Shown piece by piece: positions 17,665 to 26,664 of a stretch of DNA of 64,000 nt; positions within the stretch are counted from its first letter, which is position 1, and each line of letters opens with the position of its first letter. A program made the translations under genes and the position numbers. The stretch covers positions 124,001-188,000 of the forward strand of contig NZ_CP040846.1 of assembly GCF_006274605.1 (NCBI RefSeq), written 5' to 3'. Origin of the DNA: Thermococcus indicus. GTDB lineage: Archaea; Methanobacteriota_B; Thermococci; Thermococcales; Thermococcaceae. A model generated the notes under the pieces. That model ran no database searches. It was not told where the DNA came from and saw only the letters and a list, made by a program, of their open reading frames with translations.

Positions 17665-17783
17665 TTTAAATCCCCTTCTTCCCCTTCTCTTCCCATGCGC
17701 GGTGGTCGTTTTTGGCCCTGGTGAAGCCGACCTCTTCTTGACCGCCTTAGCCCTGAGTTTCGTTTCCACTGGAAATGGAGGTG
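17665..17783 (+). promoter_or_regulatory. trpS leader region: promoter, leader peptide and possible ribosome-site sequestering fold
   Basis: TATA-like TTTAAA (17665-17670) predicts a start near 17693, just before a nine-codon ORF. ACCTCT (17730-17735) can pair with the trpS ribosome-binding site GGAGGT (17777-17782), enclosing a TTTCC-ACT-GGAAA hairpin (17763-17775). The latter is also the exact palindrome found before mtnP, so it may instead be a DNA operator. Confidence 0.4.
17695..17724 (+). CDS. Putative Trp-rich leader peptide MRGGRFWPW
   Basis: ATG-initiated nine-codon ORF ending in TGA, with two Trp codons (17713-17715 and 17719-17721) split by one Pro codon, located 65 bases before tryptophanyl-tRNA synthetase. 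If transcription starts near 17693 it would be read leaderless. Two Trp in nine residues upstream of exactly this enzyme suggests sensing of Trp-tRNA charging by ribosome stalling. It is too short to exclude chance. Confidence 0.4.
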   Translation: MRGGRFWPW

Positions 17784-17789
17784 CTTTGA

Positions 17790-18941
17790 ATGGACGACTT
17801 TAAGGTCACCCCATGGGACGTTGAGGGTGTCGTGGACTACGCTAAGCTGATAGAGGAGTTCGGGACGAGCCCGCTGACCGACGGGCTGATAGAGAAAACC
17901 GCAGAGCTGACGAAGAGCGAGCTTCCCATCTACTTCCGGAGGAGGTTCTTCTTCTCCCACAGGGACTACGATAAAGTTTTAGCGGACTACGAGAGCGGAA
18001 AGGGCTTCTTCCTCTACACCGGCAGAGGCCCGAGCGGACCGATGCACATCGGCCATATCATCCCCTTCTTCGCCACCAAGTGGCTCCAGGAGAAGTTCGG
18101 CGTGAACCTCTACATCCAGATAACCGACGACGAGAAGTTCCTCTTCAAGGACAAGCTCACCTTCGACGACACCAAGAGATGGGCCTACGACAACATCCTC
18201 GACATCATAGCCGTCGGCTTCGACCCGGACAAGACCTTCATCTTCCAGGACAGCGAGTTCACTAAGATATACGAGATGGCGATACCGATAGCGAAGAAGA
18301 TAAACTACTCGATGGCCAAGGCTGTCTTCGGCTTCACCGAGCAGAGCAAGATAGGAATGATTTTCTACCCGGCCATACAGGCCGCTCCAACCTTCTTCGA
18401 GAAGAAGCGCTGTCTCATCCCGGCGGCGATAGACCAGGATCCCTACTGGAGGCTCCAGAGGGACTTCGCGGAAAGCCTCGGCTACTACAAAACGGCGGCG
18501 ATTCACTCAAAATTCGTCCCTGGTTTAATGGGCCTCGAGGGCAAGATGAGCGCGAGCAAGCCCGAAACTGCCGTATACCTCACCGACGACCCGGAGGAAG
18601 CCGGAAAGAAGATATGGAAGTACGCCCTCACCGGGGGCAGGGCAACCGCCAAGGAGCAGCGCGAGAAAGGTGGCGAGCCTGAGAAGTGCGTCGTCTTCAA
18701 GTGGTTCGAGATATTCTTTGAGGAAGACGACAAGAAGCTCATGGAGCGCTATCATGCGTGCAAGAACGGCGAGCTCCTCTGCGGCCAGTGCAAGCGCGAG
18801 CTGATCGAGAGGGTTCAGGAGTTCCTGAAGGAGCACCAGAAGAAGCGCAAGGAGGCCGAGAAGAAGGTCGAGAAGTTCAAGTACACGGGCGAGCTGGCGA
18901 GGGAGCAGTGGGATAAGAGCATCCCGGAGCCCCTCAGGTGA
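17790..18941 (+). CDS. trpS: Tryptophanyl-tRNA synthetase
   Basis: Class Ic aminoacyl-tRNA synthetase charging tRNA-Trp, 383 residues, normal for archaeal/eukaryotic-type TrpRS. HIGH at residues 86-89 (GPMHIGH) and KMSAS starting at residue 252, with the TDDEK and PAAIDQDPY substrate-binding segments. The archaeal N-terminal extension (VTPWDVEGVVDYAKLIEEFG) is present. ATG 17790 has GGAGGTG six bases upstream. Its 3' end overlaps the convergent gene at 18934 by eight bases. Confidence 0.97.
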   Translation: MDDFKVTPWDVEGVVDYAKLIEEFGTSPLTDGLIEKTAELTKSELPIYFRRRFFFSHRDYDKVLADYESGKGFFLYTGRGPSGPMHIGHIIPFFATKWLQEKFGVNLYIQITDDEKFLFKDKLTFDDTKRWAYDNILDIIAVGFDPDKTFIFQDSEFTKIYEMAIPIAKKINYSMAKAVFGFTEQSKIGMIFYPAIQAAPTFFEKKRCLIPAAIDQDPYWRLQRDFAESLGYYKTAAIHSKFVPGLMGLEGKMSASKPETAVYLTDDPEEAGKKIWKYALTGGRATAKEQREKGGEPEKCVVFKWFEIFFEEDDKKLMERYHACKNGELLCGQCKRELIERVQEFLKEHQKKRKEAEKKVEKFKYTGELAREQWDKSIPEPLR

Positions 18942-19899
18942 ACCCCCACTTCTCCTCGAATTCCCTTTCCTCAAGTTTCTCTGCTTCTTTTCCTCCCAGC
19001 TCTACCATGAACTTCTCCTCGGCTTTAACGTCCGGCCTCAGCCTTATGTCGAGGATGGCGCGGATTATGAACCCACCGTGCCCCATAACGAGAGTTTCGC
19101 CTCCGAGGCTGCCAGCCAGGCTTCTCGGGCTGACCGTTTTGTAGTTCCCGACGAGCACAGTGCTCTCCTCGGGCAGCATTGGGGCGCTGAACTCGAAGGA
19201 CGTTCCCGTCCCAAGAATCTTTTCGAAGCTGAAGCCCTCCGTCGTAAGCGCCACCTTTACCTGTCTCGCCTTCGTAAGGGTCGAGTACACGCTCCCCCTG
19301 ATGAGTTTTCCGTCGCCTCTGAAGCTCACCTGGGCCGAGTCCTCCTGCGTTGAGACCGTCACCGTGCCCTCACCATTCACACGTCCTTTTCTGGTCAGGA
19401 ACAGGAGCACCACGTCCCTGTACGGCTCGCTCAGTATCCTCACCGCCGGCGTCCTGACGAATCCTGTGCCGTCGGAGTAGATCGCGGCCTTGAACTCCCC
19501 CTCGGCAAGGGGAATCCGTGAGCCCCGGGACGTCCTCTCGGCCGTGAACTCTCTGCTCACGTGGTAGGTTCTGTTCTTTCCTCCGCTCCACCAGCCCCTC
19601 ATCTCCAGAACGCCCACCTCAAAGTCCATCTCGTCTGGAAGGGAAACCGCCGAGTCCGAGAACTCCGCGGCCGAGAAGAACGCTTCTGCCCTCTTTGATG
19701 CGGAACGAACCCGGATTACACCGTAGAGCCCGCCCCCAAATATCAGAAGCGCAAAAGCGATGAAAAGCACCAGAAACAGCGTTCCCCCGGCAGCGCTCAG
19801 GAGCATGTAGACCAGGGGCGCCATGAACGCCACCATGAAGATCAGTATGAACACCACCGCCAGGGTGCTTCCCCTATCCCTGAGAACGACGACTTTCAT
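18934..19899 (-). CDS. Membrane-anchored protein of unknown function
   Basis: About 321 residues from ATG 19899 (TTGGTGGA upstream). Two adjacent membrane helices in residues 15-65 are followed by a soluble, beta-rich region of about 250 residues with repeated VxVALTT/VTVSTQ strands and a C-terminal acidic helix (GGKEAEKLEEREFEEKWGF). Not recognised. The soluble part is probably extracellular or cytosolic depending on helix topology, which cannot be settled by eye. Overlaps trpS at the 3' end. Confidence 0.7.
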   Translation of the reverse strand: MKVVVLRDRGSTLAVVFILIFMVAFMAPLVYMLLSAAGGTLFLVLFIAFALLIFGGGLYGVIRVRSASKRAEAFFSAAEFSDSAVSLPDEMDFEVGVLEMRGWWSGGKNRTYHVSREFTAERTSRGSRIPLAEGEFKAAIYSDGTGFVRTPAVRILSEPYRDVVLLFLTRKGRVNGEGTVTVSTQEDSAQVSFRGDGKLIRGSVYSTLTKARQVKVALTTEGFSFEKILGTGTSFEFSAPMLPEESTVLVGNYKTVSPRSLAGSLGGETLVMGHGGFIIRAILDIRLRPDVKAEEKFMVELGGKEAEKLEEREFEEKWGFT

Positions 19900-19993
19900 G
19901 ATGTCCACCAATGGGGCTTTCGGCGGGGTTGTTTATTATCCTTCCCGCGAGCGCTTTATAACTCCCGCTTCGAATTCATATCGGTGCTGCATC

Positions 19994-20671
19994 ATGGTGC
20001 GCCTTCCCTTCCGTGACACATACTATGAACTCCGTCCGAGCAAAATAGTGGCTCTGGCCAAGAACTACGCCGAACATGCCAGGGAGATGGAGAGCGACGT
20101 TCCCAAAAGCCCCGTCTTCTTCCTCAAGCCTCCGAGCGCGCTGATAGGCCCCGGCGACCCGATAATCTTGCCCAGAATGAGCAGGAGAGTAGACCACGAG
20201 GTCGAGCTTGCCGTCATAATCGGGAAACGGGCCAGACGAGTGCCGAGGGAAAAGGCGTTCGATTACGTCCTCGGCTACACGATACTGCTGGACATAACCG
20301 CCCGCGATCTCCAGGCCGAGGCGAGGGAGAGGGGCCTCCCATGGAGCCTGGCCAAAGGCTTCGACACCTTTGCCCCGGTCGGCCCTAGAACAGTGGACAG
20401 GCGCGAGTTGGACATAGCGGACCTTGAAATCGGCCTCAGGGTGAACGGCGAACTCAGGCAACTCGGAAGGACGAGCGAGATGGTTTTCAAGGTTCCCGAG
20501 CTGATAGAGTACATAAGCTCCGTCATGACGCTGGAGCCTGGCGATATAATCGCAACGGGAACGCCGGCTGGAGTAGGCCCGCTCAGGCACGGCGATAGAG
20601 TTGAGGCGTGGATAGAGGGCATAGGTAAGGTCGAGTTTGATGTTCTGGCCGAGGGTTCGATACTCTGCTGA
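19994..20671 (+). CDS. Fumarylacetoacetate hydrolase (FAH) family protein
   Basis: 225 residues from ATG 19994 with GGTGCTG upstream and TATA TTTATAAC near 19955. Family signatures: KIVALAKNYAEHAREM near residue 20, DHEVELAVIIGK (metal-ligand E-x-E region), GYTILLDITARDLQ and TGTPAGVGPL. FAH-family enzymes act on 2-oxo/acylpyruvate compounds with Mg or Mn: hydratases, decarboxylases, oxaloacetate tautomerase or acylpyruvase. Substrate here is not evident. Divergent from the membrane protein gene at 18934. Confidence 0.9.
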   Translation: MVRLPFRDTYYELRPSKIVALAKNYAEHAREMESDVPKSPVFFLKPPSALIGPGDPIILPRMSRRVDHEVELAVIIGKRARRVPREKAFDYVLGYTILLDITARDLQAEARERGLPWSLAKGFDTFAPVGPRTVDRRELDIADLEIGLRVNGELRQLGRTSEMVFKVPELIEYISSVMTLEPGDIIATGTPAGVGPLRHGDRVEAWIEGIGKVEFDVLAEGSILC

Positions 20672-20716
20672 AAAACTTTTTTAAGTTTTCAATCTTTAAC
20701 CCTATTGGGTGGTGTC

Positions 20717-21055
20717 ATGAGGCGGGCGCGTTCGGTGGTCGTCTTCCTGCTGATTCTCTCCGTTGTAACGGCCGGCTGTCTCGACAACAACTTCGTTTAC
20801 GCCAGGGGAAAGAGCGTTCCGGCGGGGGAGAGCAGGGAGTGGCCGTTTAAAGGCCCAGCTAACCTGACCGTGAAGATCAGCTCCAGCGTCCCGGTGGAGG
20901 TGAAGGTGGTCTCCTCCGACGGGATCGTGCTGAGGGACTTTGGAACCGTCAGGGAAGTAAACGCGGTCGTTGAGCTTCCGGGGGGCAGGTGGAAAGTTGT
21001 GGTGAGGAACCCCGGCAACGAGACTGCGGTCATCGACGTGACACTGAAGACCTGA
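20717..21055 (+). CDS. Small predicted lipoprotein
   Basis: 112 residues from ATG 20717 (GGGTGGT upstream). N-terminal basic-hydrophobic signal ends in VTAGC, a lipobox-like site (Cys about residue 20). The mature domain of some 90 residues is beta-rich (NLTVKISSSVPVEVKVV, WKVVVRNPGNETAVIDVTL) like small carbohydrate- or substrate-contact modules. Likely anchored on the outer face of the membrane. Unknown family; own promoter. Confidence 0.75.
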   Translation: MRRARSVVVFLLILSVVTAGCLDNNFVYARGKSVPAGESREWPFKGPANLTVKISSSVPVEVKVVSSDGIVLRDFGTVREVNAVVELPGGRWKVVVRNPGNETAVIDVTLKT

Positions 21056-21396
21056 GCCTTCGCTTTTCCCAGAATTTTTCCTAAATCGCTTCAGCCTTTT
21101 CAAGTTTCAACTAACCATCGTTCGGCGGATTAAACGGCACATTAAACACCCTTCGAGCCTTTAATGTCGTAATGTGCGTTGGTGTCCAATTGTCCATCTT
21201 CCTGATGAATTTTTATTCATGCTGAGACTAAAAACGGCATAAAGGTCTTTTTTAACCCGTTTCTGGTTTTAAATCCACGTTCTTGACTTTTACAGGGCTG
21301 AAAAACTTTATATTTTGGAACAGGCCAATCTCCAAGGAATGCACATTCCTAAAGAACGTGGACATGAATGCTCATAACTGTACAGGAGGTTGGGAG
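21056..21396. other. Intergenic region upstream of the OPT transporter
   Basis: About 340 bases, A+T rich. Contains an 8-bp inverted repeat ACATTAAA/TTTAATGT (21139-21146 and 21160-21167), an ATGAAT-TTTT-ATTCAT hairpin near 21210, and the OPT promoter described separately. No convincing gene; the in-frame extension of the transporter upstream of 21397 lacks a ribosome-binding site. Confidence 0.5.
21307..21350 (+). promoter_or_regulatory. OPT transporter promoter with 16-bp palindrome at the transcript start
   Basis: TATA TTTATATT (21307-21314) predicts initiation near 21335. A perfect palindrome AGGAATG-CA-CATTCCT (21335-21350) lies exactly there, where bound protein would block initiation. 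The resulting leader is about 60 bases. Confidence 0.55.
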
Positions 21397-23148
21397 ATGG
21401 CCGATGCCAACTGGAAGGTTGGAGAAGCGAGCTGGAAGCGTAAGGATTCGGACGAGACCTACCGCGAAGTGACGCCCGCCGCTATAATACTGGGTGTCAT
21501 CTGGGGCGCCTTCATGGCCGCCAGCTTCACCTACGCGGGAATGATAATGGGCTTCACCTCCGGCGGTTCAGCCATAGCTGCCATCGTCGGATGGGGAGTC
21601 CTCAGGGGAATCCTCAAGAAGGGAACCGTCGTCGAGAACAACATCGTCCAGACCATAGCCTCTGCCGTCAACATCTCCGTTTCGGGAGTCATCTTCACCA
21701 TCCCGGCGCTCTACATCATGGGCCTGCACCAGGAGATAAACACGACCTACTTCTTCCTCGCCACCGCGGCCGGAGCGATACTGGGAATCACCTTCATAAT
21801 CCCGCTGAGGAAGCAGATGATCGAGATTGACAGGCTTCGCTTCCCGACCGGAACGGCCGTTGCCACCGTCCTCAAGACCCCGGGAAGCGGAATCGAGAAG
21901 GCCAGGCTGCTCTTCCTCGGCATGGCCGTCAGCGCGGCCGTCTATCTGGTCCAGCAGTTCCCGGTGCTCGGCCTCCCGGAGATAATCCCCGAGTACATCG
22001 ACCTTGGAGCCATACTCCACCTCCCCGAGTGGGTCAGCCTTGCCATGGCCCTCTCGCTGATGGTCTTCGGAATGGGCCTCATCACCGGAAGGAACGGTCT
22101 CATAGTCCTCGCCGGTGGAATACTCTCCTACTACATCATCACACCCATAGTTAAGACCCTCGGCTGGCTCCCGAGCGACGTCACCGGCGGAGCAATCAGC
22201 GGTTTCGTCTACGCCAACATGACCAGGCCGCTCGGCATTGGTATGCTCCTCGGCGGCTCGATAGCCGGGCTGATACTCTCGATGCCCGTCATCATAGTCG
22301 CCCTCAGGAGCATAGCCAACGCGAGCAAGCTCGGAACCGGAAGGAACGAGGAGCTCCCGATAAAGTACCTCTACGCCGGAATAACCCTCGCCTTCCTGCT
22401 GCTCCTCGTCACCACCTACCAGCTGGGCAACCTCGGCATCGGCAGGAGTCTGCTAACTGCCCTCGTCGGCGTCGCCTGGATATTCGTCGCCTCACTGCTC
22501 GTCGCCATGTCCACCGGAATGACCGACTGGAGCCCGGTTTCCGGTCTCTCCCTCGTGTCGGTCATGATACTCCTCTACCTCACCGGCAAGCAGGTGCCGC
22601 TGACCATACTCCTCGGAGCCACCGTCGGTGTCGCCATCTCCGGCGCCGCCGACATGATGCAGGACCTCAAGACCGGCCACCTCGTTGGCGGTATTCCCTC
22701 CAGGCAGCAGAAGGTTGAGCTCCTCACCGCCTGGATAGGGCCGATAATAGCCCTCACCGTCGTTGGCCTCATATGGAAGGCCTACGGCATCGGAAACGAG
22801 ATGGTCCCGGCGCCGCAGGCCATGGCCCTCAAGTCCATGGTCGATGCCATCCTCGGCGGCAACGTCCCGGTTGACAAGTTCATCGCGGGAGGAATCCTCG
22901 GCTTCGCCCTCTCCATGAGCGGAATACCGGGACTCGGAGTCCTCGTCGGCCTGTCGATGTACCTGCCGATGCTCTACATCCTGCCCTACGGACTCGGCTG
23001 TATCGTCCACGAGATAGCCAAGAGGAAGAAGGGCAACGAGTTCATAACCGAGAAGGTGCTCCCGGTCGCGGCCGGACTCATGGTCGGAGAGGCGGCAATG
23101 ACGCTCCTCTTCGCGGTCCTGACCGTTATGGGAGTGCTCCACCCGTGA
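21397..23148 (+). CDS. OPT family oligopeptide/metal-chelate transporter
   Basis: Integral membrane transporter of 583 residues with about 14-16 helices. OPT family features include the N-terminal TYAGMIMGFTSGGSAIAA segment, RLRFPTGTAVATVL and the later GAADMMQDLKTGHLVG and PSRQQ segments. Family members take up oligopeptides or metal-siderophore complexes with protons. ATG 21397 has GGAGGT six bases upstream. Followed by a small membrane-anchored protein gene that its stop nearly overlaps. Confidence 0.9.
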   Translation: MADANWKVGEASWKRKDSDETYREVTPAAIILGVIWGAFMAASFTYAGMIMGFTSGGSAIAAIVGWGVLRGILKKGTVVENNIVQTIASAVNISVSGVIFTIPALYIMGLHQEINTTYFFLATAAGAILGITFIIPLRKQMIEIDRLRFPTGTAVATVLKTPGSGIEKARLLFLGMAVSAAVYLVQQFPVLGLPEIIPEYIDLGAILHLPEWVSLAMALSLMVFGMGLITGRNGLIVLAGGILSYYIITPIVKTLGWLPSDVTGGAISGFVYANMTRPLGIGMLLGGSIAGLILSMPVIIVALRSIANASKLGTGRNEELPIKYLYAGITLAFLLLLVTTYQLGNLGIGRSLLTALVGVAWIFVASLLVAMSTGMTDWSPVSGLSLVSVMILLYLTGKQVPLTILLGATVGVAISGAADMMQDLKTGHLVGGIPSRQQKVELLTAWIGPIIALTVVGLIWKAYGIGNEMVPAPQAMALKSMVDAILGGNVPVDKFIAGGILGFALSMSGIPGLGVLVGLSMYLPMLYILPYGLGCIVHEIAKRKKGNEFITEKVLPVAAGLMVGEAAMTLLFAVLTVMGVLHP

Positions 23149-23158
23149 GGTGATGGAA

Positions 23159-23671
23159 ATGAAGAAGCTCGTTGGAAACGTCCTGCTCACGGTAGGCCTC
23201 GTTGCCGGCGCGATAACCGCCGCCAGGATACCGCCCATGTGGGGCGGCTTGGCCGCTTCCCTGGCCGTCATGGGGGCGGGCATCTTCCTCAGGCGCCAGG
23301 GTGCGAAGGAGGAGCTCCACAGGGCGGCCCAGAGTGGAACCGGAGGCGTCAGGGAGCTTGAGAGGCTCCTCACCGATGCCCTTGGCAGGATCGAGAGGAT
23401 AATGGACGCCCCGCGCGAGAAGGCCGTTGAAGAACTCACCGGAATCCTCGAGGAGCTCGATGAGTTCGCCGAGAAGGCGCAGCCCCTCAGGATAGAGGGC
23501 CTCATGACCTACGGAACCATCATGAGCGTCTTCAGCAGGGGCGAGAGGGCCCTCAACAGGGCCTGGAGCGCCTTCGCCGACGGCTATGAAAACGAGGGAA
23601 GGAGATACCTCCGCTACAGCTACGACGACCTCAAGGAGACCCTCAGCGCAGTCAAGGCGCTGAAGGTCTGA
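23159..23671 (+). CDS. Membrane-anchored helical protein, partner of the OPT transporter gene
   Basis: 170 residues from ATG 23159, with GAGGTGA (23147-23153) overlapping the transporter stop, so translation is probably coupled. Two hydrophobic helices (residues 5-22 and 28-45) are followed by a soluble all-helical region with EELERLL/ELEELDEFAEKA heptad character. Could be an accessory subunit or regulator of the transporter. Family not recognised. Confidence 0.75.
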   Translation: MKKLVGNVLLTVGLVAGAITAARIPPMWGGLAASLAVMGAGIFLRRQGAKEELHRAAQSGTGGVRELERLLTDALGRIERIMDAPREKAVEELTGILEELDEFAEKAQPLRIEGLMTYGTIMSVFSRGERALNRAWSAFADGYENEGRRYLRYSYDDLKETLSAVKALKV

Positions 23672-23697
23672 GCTCTCTTTCTTTTCTTCTCCTCTGG

Positions 23698-24855
<1,158 letters not shown>

Positions 24856-25013
24856 TCATATAACTTGGTTATTGAGTATCAAAATGATTTTATTCCATTG
24901 TATGTTACGACATTTTATCTACTAGTCAAAAGTTCATTTATCGAACTGTTAATTTCAATCAACGTAACTCTTATAAGTTTGTGATGTTACAGAACCATAC
25001 GCGGTGAATGTGT

Positions 25014-26480
25014 ATGGGCGGCGATGGATTTGTTAGTTCATTATATCTTGACAAGGTACTCGATGAGTACATTCTGTTCTCGCCAAAGACGCTCCACCTT
25101 ATCCGGCTAGATGCTGAGAGCTATGAACTGCTTGATTCCATCAGAAAGCGCGGAGTCGAAGAGGGCGTTAGTGAGTTCTTGAAAAAACACCCTGAAATCA
25201 GCCCTCAAGATGTGGACCGGGTGATAGAAGGCCTGAAGGCCTTAAGCGCGGTTCCTCCTTACTTGAGCGTGGACTCTAAATCGTCCGAGGTTGTTCCAAC
25301 TTCCGTTGCCCTCTACCTGACGAGTGCGTGTAACTTTAAATGCGTGTATTGTTATGAGCAGCAGCACGGGATTCCGCTGTTTATGATACGTGATGAAAAT
25401 GATGCAGATGGCATAATTGAGTTTTTGCTTTCCAGGGGGTCATCCAAACTGTCAGTTGGTTTCTTCGGGGGTGAGCCTCTCCTGAACTTCCGCATGCTCA
25501 GATACATTGCCGAGACTCTTTCGCGGAGGGCAGCTTCCCGGGGGAAGACCGTTAATTTCAGCATCACCACAAACGGTTACTTGATAACGCCTTCTGTTGT
25601 GGATTTCTTCAAAAGATTCCGCTTTAACGTCGTTCTCAGCATGGACGGACCCAGGGAGATACAGAATCACAACAGGCCCACGAAAACTGGGGATCCAACG
25701 TTTGACGTTGTAATGAAAAACCTCCGGCTCCTGCTTACCAGTGGTGTTCCTGTGACTGTGAGGGCAACGATACTTCCGGAGCAGATTGACAGGTATTTTG
25801 AAATTTTTAGATTTTTTGTGGAAAACGGCGTTAGGAGTGTTCACATTGAGCCCGCATCTATCGGCTCAGATAGTTTCCGCGAGATAGTCTCACCACTGAA
25901 GGAACAACTGAAGCTCATTGCCGAGTACGAACTCGAGCACATCGAGGAGACGGAGATGTTTAGGTACTCCCACTTCAGGAAGTACTTCACGATCCTCGCC
26001 TCAAGGCGTTCCCTTGTCTATCCTTGCGGCGCTGGCAGGAAACTTTTTGGTGTATCCTCGGACGGAAAGCTTTACCCATGTCAGAGGTTCGTGGGAATGG
26101 ACGAGTTCGTCGTGGGAGACGTTAGATCGGGTGTCAATGTTGATTCAGAGGTGATACAAAAGATACTTCGCAATCCTCCGAGGGAACCGTGCAACCACTG
26201 CTGGGCCTATCCATTGTGCAGGGGAGGCTGTTACTACATAAACTACATGTATTCTGGGGACATTCACAAACCTGATCCCTATTACTGCGAGTTCATTAGA
26301 GAGCTTATACGGCTTTCCATGTGGCTTTACGTCAAGGTTAAGAGAAATCACCCTGTGATTTTCGAGAAGATGTTGAAATCACTTGATTACTACTCACCCC
26401 CTTCCGGGGTGAGCGAGGCTTCGGCCGATGAGTCAAAAATTAAAAAGGAGGTGGGTGAAGTATGGAGTTCGAGGTCGTGA
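25014..26480 (+). CDS. SPASM-type radical SAM peptide maturase
   Basis: 488 residues from ATG 25014 (GGTGA upstream; TATA CTTATAAG near 24971). Residues 1-85 look like a PqqD-type peptide-recognition winged helix (FSPKTLHLIRLDAESYELLD). The radical SAM core has C106-x3-C110-x2-C113 (CNFKCVYC), GGEPLL, ITTNGYL and the MDGP motif common in peptide-modifying enzymes. The C-terminal SPASM region has CGAGRKLFGVSSDGKLYPCQ, then PCNHCWAYPLCRGGC and a final CEF, for two auxiliary 4Fe-4S clusters. It overlaps the small peptide gene by 19 bases. By analogy with PapB/QhpD-type enzymes it probably forms thioether bonds between Cys and acidic residues of that peptide. Confidence 0.9.
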   Translation: MGGDGFVSSLYLDKVLDEYILFSPKTLHLIRLDAESYELLDSIRKRGVEEGVSEFLKKHPEISPQDVDRVIEGLKALSAVPPYLSVDSKSSEVVPTSVALYLTSACNFKCVYCYEQQHGIPLFMIRDENDADGIIEFLLSRGSSKLSVGFFGGEPLLNFRMLRYIAETLSRRAASRGKTVNFSITTNGYLITPSVVDFFKRFRFNVVLSMDGPREIQNHNRPTKTGDPTFDVVMKNLRLLLTSGVPVTVRATILPEQIDRYFEIFRFFVENGVRSVHIEPASIGSDSFREIVSPLKEQLKLIAEYELEHIEETEMFRYSHFRKYFTILASRRSLVYPCGAGRKLFGVSSDGKLYPCQRFVGMDEFVVGDVRSGVNVDSEVIQKILRNPPREPCNHCWAYPLCRGGCYYINYMYSGDIHKPDPYYCEFIRELIRLSMWLYVKVKRNHPVIFEKMLKSLDYYSPPSGVSEASADESKIKKEVGEVWSSRS

Positions 26481-26614
26481 ACCCCGGAGACAAGACCAAG
26501 ATCTGGATCGGGCCCTGCGGAGTTCTTGACCAGGGCGGCTGCCCGTTCCCGGAGGACTGGGAGTGCTGGTGGCCGGAGGACATATGCTATGGACCTGAGG
26601 TGACTTCCGTCTGA
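26462..26614 (+). CDS. Putative RiPP precursor with four Cys-x3-Asp/Glu motifs
   Basis: 50 residues, ATG 26462 with a perfect GGAGGTG (26447-26453) eight bases upstream inside the end of the maturase gene. Residues 1-18 form a leader-like part. Then come C19-GVL-D23, C27-PFP-E31, C35-WWP-E39 and C42-YGP-E46: every Cys is followed four residues later by an acidic residue. CX3D/E is the crosslinking unit of freyrasin (PapA), where PapB joins Cys sulfur to Asp/Glu side-chain carbon. The regular spacing, the tight link to a SPASM radical SAM enzyme and the short length make a ranthipeptide-like natural product likely. Mature form and function are unknown. Confidence 0.75.
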   Translation: MEFEVVNPGDKTKIWIGPCGVLDQGGCPFPEDWECWWPEDICYGPEVTSV

Positions 26615-26664
26615 CTTTGTGAGTTTTCACATTTTAAATTTTTCAGAGGTTGCGGGGGGATTAG

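Noticed and set aside
21139-21167. ACATTAAA/TTTAATGT inverted repeat
   Set aside because: More than 150 bases from the OPT promoter with a 13-base spacer; no evidence that it is functional.
21205-21230. TGATGA...CTGA resembling a C/D box sRNA
   Set aside because: The boxes are only about 14 bases apart and no C'/D' boxes are seen; it is better described as a small ATGAAT/ATTCAT hairpin.
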